DNA of 64,000 nt from Brachypterus glaber (Eukaryota > Arthropoda > Insecta > Coleoptera > Kateretidae). Below the pieces are notes generated by a model that was not told where the DNA came from, ran no database searches, and worked only from the letters and a program-made list of their open reading frames with translations. The stretch lies in assembly GCA_958510825.1 (NCBI GenBank), contig OY294044.1, positions 80,026,895 through 80,090,894 on the forward strand. The letters are read 5' to 3'. Of the stretch, positions 20,246 to 29,839 are shown piece by piece. The position numbers and the translations under genes were made by a program. How positions within the stretch are numbered: position 1 is the stretch's first letter; each line of letters starts with the position of its first letter.

Positions 20246-22140
20246 CGGGAAAGCCCCATTACAGTAAAGTATAACAAAAAATATATAAGCTAATAATTAA
20301 GAATACTAACTAAAAGTAAAATATAAATATAAAAACAAATGGTGAAATGAATTATTAATGATCTTCAATAGAGCGAATAGAGGATTTAAATTTTTTTAAA
20401 TTTCCTAAAAATGGATCAACTTTCGATTGATTTATAAACTTTAAAGTTAAGTTTAGTGGTGTTAGTGCCGCATAATTTGTACTGTGATGCGCAATAAAAA
20501 ATGTATTTTGTACACCCCTTGTATTTCTAACAGGTACTAAAAAATTAATTATGCTTAGCAAATCAGGACAATCAACTAATCCGTTTATCAATTTAAAAAC
20601 AAAACAGGCATTAGCTATATTCCTCCTAGAATCGAGTGACTCCAGACCAGTGATCCTTTGAATTAAACAGTAGTCATGACCAATAGTTTTAAAATTCATT
20701 TTATAGGCAATTATACGCAAAAACTTATGTTGAATTTTAACCAACAGTTTTTTATCTTGAGCTGTGTAAGGAGACCAAATGAGGGTACAATATTCTAGAT
20801 TCGATCTGACCAGAGATTTGTATAACGTAATTAGAGTATTTGTAGAAAATTGTAAACAGTTTCGTGTTACAAAGCCTAGTAGTTTGTTTGCTTTCAGAGA
20901 AATATTTTTAAAATGTTCTGAGAAATTTAAATTTTCACTGAAAATGATACCCAAGTCTTTAACGGATTTGACATATTTTAATGGCTCACCATTGATGGTA
21001 TAGAAGGAATTAAACTTTTTAAGACCTCTGAAAAAACTTATGAAACAGCACTTTTCTATATTTAACCTCAGATTGTTAGCTGTGGACCAATTAAAAATAT
21101 TATCAACATCTCTCTGCAAGCTTAACCAATCTTCATAAGTTTTTATAATTTTGAAAAATTTAAAATCGTCAGCAAATATTAAACCCTCGCTAGACTCCAG
21201 ACACTGAACCATGTTGTTAATAAATATATTAAACAACAGTGGGGAGCAATGTGAACCCTGAGGTACACCTGGTACTTCTATGACAAATGATAAAACCCCA
21301 AGTATGTGAACGTACTGTTTCCGATCCATTAGAAAACTGCAAAACCATTTTATTAACTTTCCATCAAAACCAAACATAGCAAGCCTAAGCAAGAGCATGT
21401 TAATATCTACTGTGTCAAATGCCTTAGAGAAATCCGTGTAAATCGAGTCTAGCTGCCAATCCTTCTCTAAGGCATATAGAATTTTTTCTCTGTAAATGGC
21501 AAGATTCGTTACAGTGGAGCGTCCAGAAAAAAATCCATGTTGACGAGTAGATAGCCTAGGCTTGCATTGCCAGGTTAGTTGGTCACACACCAAACTGTCC
21601 AGTAGTTTAGGTATGGAAGATTGGATGGAAACACCTCTATAGTTTTTAATATTACACCTCTCGCCACTTTTAAAAATAGGTACAATAAAGCTTGTTTTCC
21701 AGATATCTGGAAAAATACCGGAATCAAGTGATAAATTAAAAAGAATACTTAAGGGTGACGAAACAGTGCAGTTACATTCTTTAAGAAGTACATTAGGTAC
21801 CCCGTCAGGGCCAGCTGAATATTTTGCAGGAATTTTTTCAATTTTGTTAAATATATCCAATATAGTGATTTTTCTAAGGGAAATACTTGAAGCCGAAGAA
21901 TTTTCTACAACATTGTTTGCGGTACTATTATGAGCCTGATAGACAGAGGAAAAATATTCTGCAAAGAGATTTGCGATGTCATGAGCATTATTAGCATAGC
22001 TTCATAACATTAGGTATGCCATTGTTCTGTTTTTTATTATTAACAAAAGACCAAAAGTTAGTAGGATTAAATTTTAAATTGTTATAACAATGTCATTTTT
22101 AAAGGTTTTCTTTGTTAAAATCAAATAAATTGGTTTGAAT
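20216..22140 (-). mobile_element. LINE-B, 5'-truncated non-LTR retrotransposon
   Basis: Contains, on the - strand, an EN-RT linker fragment (NPTNFWSFVNNKKQ at about 22020-22090), a frameshift near 22005, the RT frame 22001-20355, about 100 bp of 3' UTR ending GGGGCTTTCCCG, and a (TAAA)n tail at 20216-20250. The tandem-repeat tail and 3' UTR are typical of CR1- or Jockey-like LINEs; I do not assign the clade firmly. The endonuclease and ORF1 are missing. Confidence 0.88.
20355..22001 (-). pseudogene. LINE-B reverse transcriptase, about 549 codons open
   Basis: The longest coding remnant in the window. Order from the N-side: DIANLFAEYFSSVY, PAKYSAGPDGVPNVLLKEC, IFPDIWKTSFIVPIFKSG, NIKNYRGVSIQSSIPKLLD, TRQHGFFSGRSTVTNL, SIYTDFSKAFDTVDINML (motif A), GVPQGSHCSPLLFNIFIN (motif B), LIFADDFKFFK (motif C, both Asp), NLRLNIEKCCFISF, VKSVKDLGIIFSENLNFSEH, YKSLVRSNLEYCTLIWSPY and a C-terminal region ending near FKSSIRSIEDH. 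All catalytic blocks are intact in one frame. It lacks the N-terminal endonuclease and is frameshifted at 22005. A TTG at 21860 has been taken as a start, but this is not a true initiation site since the frame runs on upstream. Confidence 0.9.
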
Positions 22141-22289
22141 CGTTAATTTATTACAAAACACCACCAACCCTAATTTTTGAACCAGCAAAGCACATAGTAA
22201 GTATAATATTTTAATATTATCAAGGTTGCCGTGATTTTTATTCCCTAGGGAGAAAAACGGCAAGTTTAGTCCCGAAAATGAAATCGTAA

Positions 22290-22980
22290 AATTAGGTTTT
22301 AGTCTTGGTCGTGCAAAAAGGTATTTTTTTAAATTTTAAGGGTGTGGGTTTGGTGGTAAATTTTATATAAAATTGTATTGTCAAAAGAGATAAGCATGTG
22401 TACCAAATTTCAGCTCTCACGTTTATCCCAAGTGGGTGAAACACAGAGGGGGTTAACTTAGCCTTTTACTCATATGGGGGGTGATGGGGAGACGAGGGGG
22501 AATGTAAAACTTATTGTAAAATTTTATTATGAGTATGTAACCTAATTTTAGCTGCAAATTATCTCATGTGGGTAAAAAAGGGTTTTTTTATTTTTAGGGG
22601 TGGGAATTGGGAGGGTGAATTTCATATAAAATTGTATTGTCATCAGAGGTAAGCAAGTTTACAGAATTTCAGCTCTCTACGTTTTATCCTGAGTAGGGGA
22701 AACACAGAGGGGGTTAACTAAGCCTTATAAGCGTATGGGGGGTGATGGGGAGATGAGGGGAATATAAAATTTTAATGTCAAATTTTATTATCACAAGAAG
22801 AGTACGAAACTTAATTTTAGTATATATAAATTATGTGGGTAAAAACGGTATTTTTTTAATTTTAGGGGGAAATTTTATATAAAATTGTATTGTCAACCGA
22901 CTTAAGCGTGTGTACCAAATTTTAGCTTTCCAAGTATATTTTAAGAGGGTGAAAAAGGCTTTGGCAGATTTGAGGACAAA
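22290..22980 (+). repeat. 255-bp tandem repeat, about 2.5 units
   Basis: The marker TATAAAATTGTATTGTC recurs at about 22365, 22625 and 22877 (periods about 260 and 252). Each unit then has GTGTACCAAATTTCAGCTCT, GTGGGTGAAACACAGAGGGG, ATATGGGGGGTGATGGGGAG and TAACCTAATTTTAGC. An inverted copy is inside the element at 17519-18249 and a diverged copy at 19720-19925. Confidence 0.85.
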
Positions 22981-23084
22981 TATATTTTTTATATATGTAC
23001 ATATATATGAGTGAAGTGAAAAGAAGGGTTTAAAAAAGATTATAATCAGTCTTACGGTACACCAAAAAAAAAGAAATGCATTAC

Positions 23085-23146
23085 CTAACGGCTCATTTTC
23101 ATTTAACAATCTCCATGTGACAGAATCTGATTCAATAAAGCCATGA
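23085..23146 (-). other. Candidate 62-nt internal exon
   Basis: On the - strand a pyrimidine-rich tract (GATTTTTTTATTTTTTATTTTAG, 16 T in a row of 20) ends at an acceptor AG. Then comes a GC-richer patch and the donor TTAG|GTAATG at 23084. Entering in phase 2 and leaving in phase 1, it reads HGFIESDSVTWRLLNENEPL without stops. No family recognised. The donor is weaker than consensus (GTAATG), and short exons like this arise by chance. Confidence 0.3.
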
Positions 23147-23394
23147 CTAAAATAAAAAATAAAAAAATCTTGCGCTGGGGATAGCATTTCTATACATTTG
23201 AGCAAAACAACTATTTATTTGTTTTGCTCAATTGCAATAAATCTTTTTATTAAGAAAGGTTATTTTATTTGCGAACGATTCTACTATAATGCTTGCAGTA
23301 TTTTGGAAAATGGTGTATAATTAATAGGATTGTCTTAGATAAATAGAAAACCGTAGACATAAATGAATTTAATGGGAAAAGACTTGATATTCAC

Positions 23395-23580
23395 TTTACT
23401 ATTATTATTTAGTAATGTTATAAGCCATTTGAGGGTAAGCTAATGAATAATATATGCGTAAAATTCCAGCCTCATCAAAATCTCTCCTCAGCTTTAAAAG
23501 GGCAAAAAAAGCATTGTTAAGCTTTTTACAGACATGATCTATGTGATCATACCAAGAGAGAGGTCTCTGTTAAAAAATGT
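23395..23580 (-). pseudogene. LINE fragment (RT thumb), left arm of an inverted pair
   Basis: On the - strand reads RPLSWYDHIDHVCKKLNNAF, then FALLKLRRDFDEAG, ILRIYYSLAYPQMAYNI: the 'LSW..HI..V..KL..A.FAL' thumb of a LINE RT. It is followed by a stop. The same segment lies inverted at 24375-24490. Both arms also share about 45 bp of non-LINE sequence on the inner side (TTTGTCCATAAAATTTCCAT), so the duplication is larger than the LINE piece. Confidence 0.75.
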
Positions 23581-23804
23581 ATGAATGGAAATTTTATGGA
23601 CAAAGATAGTTAATTCTAAAAATTTATATTTTTTTACTACGACTGCTTTAGAATGTAAGCAAATACACACACTTTTCAAACACAAAATGAATCCATTCTA
23701 GCTCTAGATACGGTATGAATATTCCGTATCAAGTGTTAGAATGAGCACATGTAGTGCAATCTTTTCTTTATAAAAGTAAAGAAAACTGTAGCAAAATTAG
23801 CAAA

Positions 23805-23822
23805 AATATATATATATATATA
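23805..23822. repeat. (TA)n microsatellite
   Basis: Alternating TA run in an AT-rich spacer between the inverted LINE fragments. The spacer 23620-24220 shows nothing else. Confidence 0.6.
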
Positions 23823-24230
23823 TTTTATCATGAAATATTGAATAATTTAATGCAATTTAAAGTTTTGCGTTAAAATTACATAAAGTTTATTAGTTTTTTT
23901 TAATATTTTACCAGTTTTTTATCAATTTAGTTCAAAAAATTAAAACTGCTCCTATTGTTAAATATTTAAACCTGATATATGTCACCAAAATCTGACATAA
24001 CCTTCAATTTTTGCATTATAATTTGTAAATATGTGCTAAAATTAAATTAAAATCTTTTTTAACTACTAATTTGATAAAACTATTAAATAACCTTAATTGC
24101 TTTATTTAAAAATATGTGTTTTGTTGCATTTACAATATCGAGTCACAAAAAACATTGTTTTTAACCTTGTCCGCAGTTTAAAGCCATACAGTGTTTCATA
24201 TTTGCAGTCGAAGAAAAAGTATAGTCTACA

Positions 24231-24335
24231 ACACGTATGGAATAGTCATTCCGCGCTCGCGGGACCGTCATACTCGCCTGCCGGCTCGTATGACAAACTT
24301 TCCGCTCGTGCGGAGTATTGTCTATTCCATATTAG
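24231..24335. repeat. GC-rich double hairpin with the ACGAGCCGSCAGGCGAGT core
   Basis: TATGGAATAG pairs with CTATTCCATA, CCGCGCTCGCGG faces CCGCTCGTGCGG, and GTCATAC pairs with GTATGAC around ACTCGCCTGCCGGCTCGT (24272-24289). On the - strand this core matches 13119-13136 at 17 of 18 positions. Confidence 0.6.
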
Positions 24336-24344
24336 TTATAGAAT

Positions 24345-24492
24345 TTTGTCCATAAAATTTCCATTCGTACATTTTTTAACAGAGACCTCTCTTGGTATTA
24401 TCACATAGATCATGTCTGTAAAAAGCTCAAAAATGCTTTTTTTGCCCTTTTAAAGCTGAGGGGAGATTTTGATGAGGCTAAGCTAATGAGTA
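24345..24492 (+). pseudogene. LINE fragment (RT thumb), right arm of an inverted pair
   Basis: Inverted copy of 23455-23615. The frame reading KKLKNAFFALLKLRGDFDE is interrupted by a 2-bp deletion (CCTCTCTTGG against CCTCTCTCTTGG). Complementarity of about 150 bp makes the interval 23455-24492 a potential foldback with a spacer of about 730 bp. Confidence 0.7.
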
Positions 24493-24753
24493 ATTACTCA
24501 TACTCGTACACTTTTCGCGATTTCGATGGTAACTTGTCTAATGTAGCATTTGCAATTTCGGAGAGATTTGTAGGTGTATAAACCATATTTTCTTCTTCAA
24601 TCATTTTTAATCAATTTCACACAAGCATTTTGCACAGAATCTCGAGTCAACCACCTGTATTACATAATAAACAAGTTTGAAGTATGGCTTTCATCAAAGT
24701 CAAAGAGTGCTGCCGCCAGTGGTGGTTTTGCTAACTAACTTTTTTTACGGCAT

Positions 24754-24953
24754 NNNNNNNNNNNNNNNNNNNNNNNNNNNNNNNNNNNNNNNNNNNNNNN
24801 NNNNNNNNNNNNNNNNNNNNNNNNNNNNNNNNNNNNNNNNNNNNNNNNNNNNNNNNNNNNNNNNNNNNNNNNNNNNNNNNNNNNNNNNNNNNNNNNNNNN
24901 NNNNNNNNNNNNNNNNNNNNNNNNNNNNNNNNNNNNNNNNNNNNNNNNNNNNN
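24754..24953. other. Assembly gap of 200 N
   Basis: Exactly 200 N, the usual placeholder for a gap of unknown size. Sequence features that run across it cannot be trusted. Confidence 0.99.
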
Positions 24954-25370
24954 AAAACTTTACACTACTAGTGATATGGTATTTTTTCTACTAAAAAATC
25001 TGCAAGTGTGAGTTAAAGTTGTGTGAGTGAAAGTTAACCCGTTAAGTTTCAGCATCTGTTAAAATCAACATCTGTTAAATAGTTTGTAGGTGAAGATTAT
25101 GAATATGGCAAGTACATCTTTGGTTATTATTTTAACATTTTTTACGGTACTTTATAATTATTGTTGATAAAATTCTATGATGATTAAAAGACGATAAGAG
25201 TTATTTTGTCAAACAGTAAATACGGAATCGACAAAATCTGACAACCTTGCATTTTGCAAATTTGAAAGCGCGATGATAAAGCTTACAGATGCGTCGTCTG
25301 TAGGCTGGATTTAAGGTTTTCTAAAGATTTTTTTTAGATTTTTTTTTCCAATTTTTTTTCTGTTTTTTTT

Positions 25371-25396
25371 TTCCGACGCTATTTCAAATACACCGT
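25371..25396. mobile_element. Terminal fragment of the CAGGGTG foldback family
   Basis: CCGACGCTATTTCAAATACACCGTG is identical to the right end of the foldback at 4855-6022, and TA follows. Only about 26 bp remain, directly before a LINE tail. Confidence 0.7.
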
Positions 25397-25401
25397 GTAT
25401 A

Positions 25402-25790
25402 TATTTAAATGTGTTATGTTTGTAAGGCATATCCACAATATATTTTCACTGAAAGGCAAAATTACTCTGCAAGGCTTGGCGAAATTTTGCAACTTCCCAA
25501 ACATAGAATCAGCCTTTATGAAAATTCGCCTTTCTATAATTGTATGAATTTATACAGTAAACTACCAAGAAACATACGAAGCATTTCCAACATAACCACT
25601 TTCAAAAGAACTTTTGAAAATTTTTTGATAGAAAGAGTATTTTATTCTGTTTTAAAAGGCCTATAAAACTCAAGTAATTTGTTAGGATTATTTAGACGTA
25701 TTTGTTTAGCTTTTTAAATAGACTTCTCATTTTAATGTAGGTTTATTATTGTATCACTGGCATGCCAATATGTACTAAATGTATCATATA
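25402..25790 (+). pseudogene. LINE-F, extreme C-terminus and 3' UTR
   Basis: The 85-residue stretch ends ..FYNCMNLYSKLPRNIRSISN, TTFKRTFENFLIERVFYSVL. This is the usual LINE end ('Y..LP..I......FK..L...L....FYS...'). The 3' UTR contains ACTGGCATGCCAATATGTAC. It belongs to the same general type as LINE-E and LINE-D. Upstream RT sequence is lost. Confidence 0.75.
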
Positions 25791-26260
25791 CATATGTATA
25801 TTGGGGGGGAATGTATACCCTGGAGGTATCTTGTGCTATGAAATTTCATTTGGTTGTTTTGATGCGCGAATTTTAAAAGAAGGTAGTGGCGCCGGTCCAT
25901 TTGAATGAGTTTTGTTGTCTTATGTGCCTTTTGGGTTGTGTTTTTCTTTGTTTTGGTGACATCTTTGTTTTAGTGACATAGCACCTAATGAATATTGTCA
26001 ATTTTGCTCAAAAGGTTTTTTTTTTTAATTTGTCAATTTTATGTCGGTGTCAGTAATTTTACAAGAATATTTTATTTCTATGTTTTAATATTTATATAAT
26101 TCATAATTACCATTTGTTTCTTAATTTTATTTTGTAAGTAACTAAATCTTATTTAGATTTACACATAATATTTATATAATTTTTACATTATTTTTAATTT
26201 ATGACCTAAGTAAATGTTTTTGCTTATTATTTACTTTTATAATTTTATTGTTTATTTTTA

Positions 26261-26300
26261 GTTGATGATGGCCCAAAACCAGGTGCCAAAACGTTTTAAA
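26261..26300 (+). ncRNA. Second hammerhead-like motif, degenerate
   Basis: TTGATGATGGCCC, loop, GGTGCC, AAAACGTT resembles the motif at 12281-12320 (CTGAAGATG..stem..GAAACGT) and is followed by AAATAGAATAAAG, as in Penelope-like tails. The CUGANGA box has a C-to-U change and the GAAA box reads AAAA, so an active fold is unlikely. No coding remnant is adjacent. Confidence 0.35.
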
Positions 26301-26564
26301 TAGAATAAAGAAATATATACAAATAGTTTTTATTCTGCCTAGAAAAACAATTAATTATAAAATATTTTTGGGCAAAGAATCTTATTAAAATAAATGTATA
26401 ACTTTTGTTCAATAAATATAACTACTAATTCTATAACTATTCCATTCTTCATAGTGGATATTATATTTCATTTTTCTTAATACTTAAACGCAAGTTAAAA
26501 TTACTTAAAAAGCAAAATAAATAAAGCAGCTAAAACAATAAACTAAAAAATTTGTAACAGATCC

Positions 26565-27127
26565 ACTTTCAGTAACCTTAAAAACTCCAATATACCAATT
26601 TTAACGAAAACTACCCCTGGCCCCTCAGGGGGTGGATTTAGAAAAAATGTATTTAAGATTCAGTTTTAGCATCCTCAAAAACATCAATACATAACTTTCC
26701 AAGAAAACTACCCCCCGCCCCTCAAGGGGTGGATTTAGATTTGTTTTTAATATTAGATAAATTTTCAGCAACCTCAAAAACCCAAATATACAAATTTTTA
26801 TGAAAACTACCGCCGCCCCTCAGGGGGTGAAATTAGAATTTTTTATAGTCAGATTCACTTTCAGCAACCTTAAAAACCCAAATATACCATATTAGAAAGA
26901 TTTTATTTTCAGATTCAGATTCGTAGACCTAAAAACCCCTATATACTAATTTTTACGAAAATAATAAAAGTATTTAAAAATATTTACCCCCTCACCACCT
27001 CGGGGCTGGAGAAAATTTTTATTATCAGATTAAATTTCAGCAACCTTAAACACCCCTATATAAGAATTTTCTATTTTTTGTAAAAAAAAATCTATTTTTC
27101 CCCATCGACCGACCGACCGATCGGCCG
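26565..27127 (+). repeat. 95-bp minisatellite ending in a GACC run
   Basis: About six units, marked by CAGATTCA.TTTCAGCAACC at about 26565, 26660, 26755, 26848, 26912 and 27020. Each has AAAAACCCMAATATACMAAT and CCCCTCAGGGGGTG. The array closes with GACCGACCGACCGATCGGCC (27104-27123). It is related to 240-517. Confidence 0.85.
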
Positions 27128-27617
27128 AGCCTCATTTTTTTTTGCTTAAACTGATTTATATCGACATAAAACGTCATAAAACACAAAAATAAGCAAACAA
27201 AATTGGCATGAATACAAGGCTCTCCCGAAATTTTAAAAACTTTCAAAATGGGAAAGTAAAAATTGACGTATGAAGCTTATTTATGGTACTTAGAAACTTT
27301 TCTCATGGGCCTTTTTTTTTTAGAAATTCATTGATAAGTACCAATTAACGCTTCATATTTATTTTTTTAAAAGGAGAACAGGATGCCAAAAAAAAAAATC
27401 ACAAATCCCATAAAATGTAAAAAAATCACTTTATTTCGATAAAAGAGATAATATTTAGCTAAAAAGCATATGTACAAATTGCTTTGAAATGTGTTTATTT
27501 TTAAAACTGGGTGTTGCGGATTTTTTTTTCAGATTTTTAAAAATAAACGTCTTAAACATTAAAACTTTAAATTTAAAACTCTATTTAATGTGTTTTATTA
27601 CATAATATAACATACTA
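27128..27617. other. AT-rich, nothing recognised
   Basis: No gene, element end or RNA motif supported. Confidence 0.4.
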
Positions 27618-28048
27618 CAGTTGATTTCAACAAAACTGGAAAAGTGGGGTTAAGTAAAATTTCATGTTTTCCATAAAATTTAGTTGTGTGAATGTGGATT
27701 ATTTAAATGGGGTTATGCCTGTTTGAAAAATAAGGTTAGTTTAACCATGTCAAAAATCATATGTTATTCTGTGCATTTGTGTTAAGTAAATACTATTTTG
27801 ATTTTAAAGCGTATCTCTATTGTTAATATTCTTCTTATTGTTAGTATTCTTCGAGTATTCTTGTTTTTCTGGTTTATCTCTCCCAATTTTAAAAAAATAC
27901 ACCAACATTTTTTGACTTTGACATTGATGTGGCAATAACAATATTGACACTAAATTTATTAACAAGTAAACAAATATTTGTCAAATGAAAGATAGTTCAC
28001 AATGTATTTTTTTTAATAACCCTTTTCCAGTTTTGTTGAAATGAACTG
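27618..28048. mobile_element. Tc1-type MITE, 431 bp
   Basis: Left end CAGTTGATTTCAACAAAACT, right end AGTTTTGTTGAAATGAACTG, with TA at 27616-27617 and 28049-28050. Terminal inverted repeats are about 30 bp. There is no transposase frame. The CAGT start plus TA duplication is the Tc1/mariner signature. Confidence 0.85.
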
Positions 28049-28619
28049 TACAAGGCATTTTGAAAACATTTTTTATTTATTTGCAATTTAATGCATTTTT
28101 TTAACTTTTATTGAGATATATAATTATTTTTTGGACACCCTGTACTTTTTTTTTCAAAAAAGTAAATACCCTCAATTCGGACATTGATGAATACCCTAGA
28201 AAAAAAGGACTCTTTGGAAAAAATTCTAAGTGCATTTTTTTTAAGCCTTTATTAACCTCATGTGTCAATTTTTATAATTTTTACCCCATAAAAAATCCCT
28301 TTTATTTTTGTAGAGGTGCATAAAAACTGAGAATATTCCTTTATTATCCAGAAACACTTATTTGTTTCATAAACGTTCAATGTTTTCATATCTTTAAAAG
28401 CCCTTCACATGATTCTCTATTTAAAAAAGCGCGGGCGGAACCCCCAAATATTTTTTTAAAAATCTAAAAAAGTTGTTTTTTCACTTAAAAGAATAATTTT
28501 GAGGGGTGGGACCCAAATAGTTGCGTAGGTCCTGGGCAGCCTAATGAGTAGTGATTAGCTACTTTAAATAATTAATAATATGTTAAATTGTTAAAATTAT
28601 TAAATACAATAAGTTATTA

Positions 28620-29520
28620 ATTTCAATCCATGAAGATATATAATGCTACGCGTTCCATTATATATAATTCACAGTAAATAGGATATTGCATTTCCCAAAT
28701 ACTTATTTTTTTTTACAAAGTATATTCTGTATTAAAAATAAGATAAGTAAAAACTTAGGTAATAACATTTAAAATTAAAATATAAAAAAGTAAAATAAAC
28801 TATAAAAAGAAAAGTTCTTCCAAGTGTAATGTAGATGGCAGTGTACCCATAATACTACCCGCCTTTCCAGTTTGAATTGCCAAACTGTTTTTTTCTACTA
28901 AAATTTTTCTTGAATGTCTTTCAAGTGTTGAAATAGAGAGCTTTTTCCCACAGCACTGATGGTCCCAGGGTCTCGACAGAGAAAGGAACAAAAATATATC
29001 CATCATCAATAAGGTGTCTATATTTTCGTTTTTTTCTCGAAGCTGCATTGTTTGCCACAATTTTGGACTCTTTTGAACACCCATTTTTAAAAAGATCTCC
29101 TTTAAAAAACGAAAAATTATTGAAAAAAAAATTTTTTTTTCAAAAAAAAAGTTTAAAAAAAAACTTTTTATTGTTATTGTTATTAATTTTTCTTTTTGCG
29201 AAAAACGAAAAAAAAAAACAATAGGGATCTTCCCCTCATAGAACTTGATTTTTCCTGAAAATTTCAATACGATCGGATTATTCGTTCTCGAGTTATAGTT
29301 ATCGGACGGATGGACAGACGGACGGACGGACAGACGGACGGACGGACGGACGAACGGACGGACGGACGGAGAGATGGACATTTGAAAAAAATGTTTTTTA
29401 TTTTTTCATGAAACAAATTTATATCCAAGAATTTTTTGTCTAGCACTATTTTTGATTTTTTTTGAGAATTTGAAACTACCGTATATTACTCCAGCGCTGG
29501 AGCTGTGAATAATATAATAA
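28620..29520. mobile_element. (GACG)n-bearing element
   Basis: Starts near GAAGATATATAATGCTACGC (28632) and TTGCATTTCCCAAATACTTA. It contains CTTCCCCTCATAGAACTTGA, TTTTTCCTGAAAATTTC, a GACG/GACA run at 29303-29380, then TTTCATGAAACAAATTTATA with CCAAGAATTTTTTGTC, and ends with CCAGCGCTGGAGCTGTGAAT. The order matches 55900-56330. The - strand frame of 193 residues with SVRPSVRPSV is produced by the GACG run and is not a gene. Confidence 0.7.
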
Positions 29521-29644
29521 CGATGAAACATACGAGGTAACGTAGGTGACGTACATAGCTATCAACTATCGTTTTTTGTTTTTTATAAGAAATTCTAAGG
29601 TAACTAAATTTTATGTTTAAAAAAAATTAAATATCTATTATTAA

Positions 29645-29668
29645 AATACATACATACATACATACATA
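29645..29668 (+). repeat. (CATA)n microsatellite
   Basis: Tandem CATA directly upstream of repeat R-G copy A. Confidence 0.8.
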
Positions 29669-29670
29669 TA

Positions 29671-29830
29671 GCTTTACGCACAAATATGTGGCTACGGTAA
29701 ATATGTTTGGAATGTGTGTGCAAGTGGGAGGCCTGATGTAGGCACGCACACCTCATACGGAAAGAAGAGAGCGTGAATGAATGCTCCCCCTTACGTCGGA
29801 GACTTTTTTTTCATGCGGATAACTATAAAT
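29671..29830 (+). repeat. Dispersed repeat R-G, copy A
   Basis: GCTACGGTAAATATGTTTG, GTGCAAGTGGGAGGCC, GACGGAAAGAAGAGAGCG-like, CTCCCCCTTACGTCGGAGAC, TTTCATGCGGA and AACTATA. Copies at 39535-39678 and 45295-45422 keep about 130 bp in the same order. The repeat is GC-richer than its flanks. Class unknown; no B box seen. Confidence 0.7.
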
Positions 29831-29839
29831 GCATTGTTT

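Noticed and set aside
20779..21003. 74-residue frame on the + strand
   Set aside because: Antisense to the intact RT of LINE-B.
22831..23205. 124-residue frame on the - strand as a gene
   Set aside because: It mixes 255-bp repeat sequence with the possible 62-nt exon; only the latter patch looks protein-like.
24677..24994. 105-residue frame on the + strand
   Set aside because: It spans the 200-N gap and has no meaning.
28800..29446. 193- and 60-residue frames with SVRPSVRPSVRP and similar
   Set aside because: Produced by reading the (GACG)n run on the - strand; flanks belong to a noncoding element.
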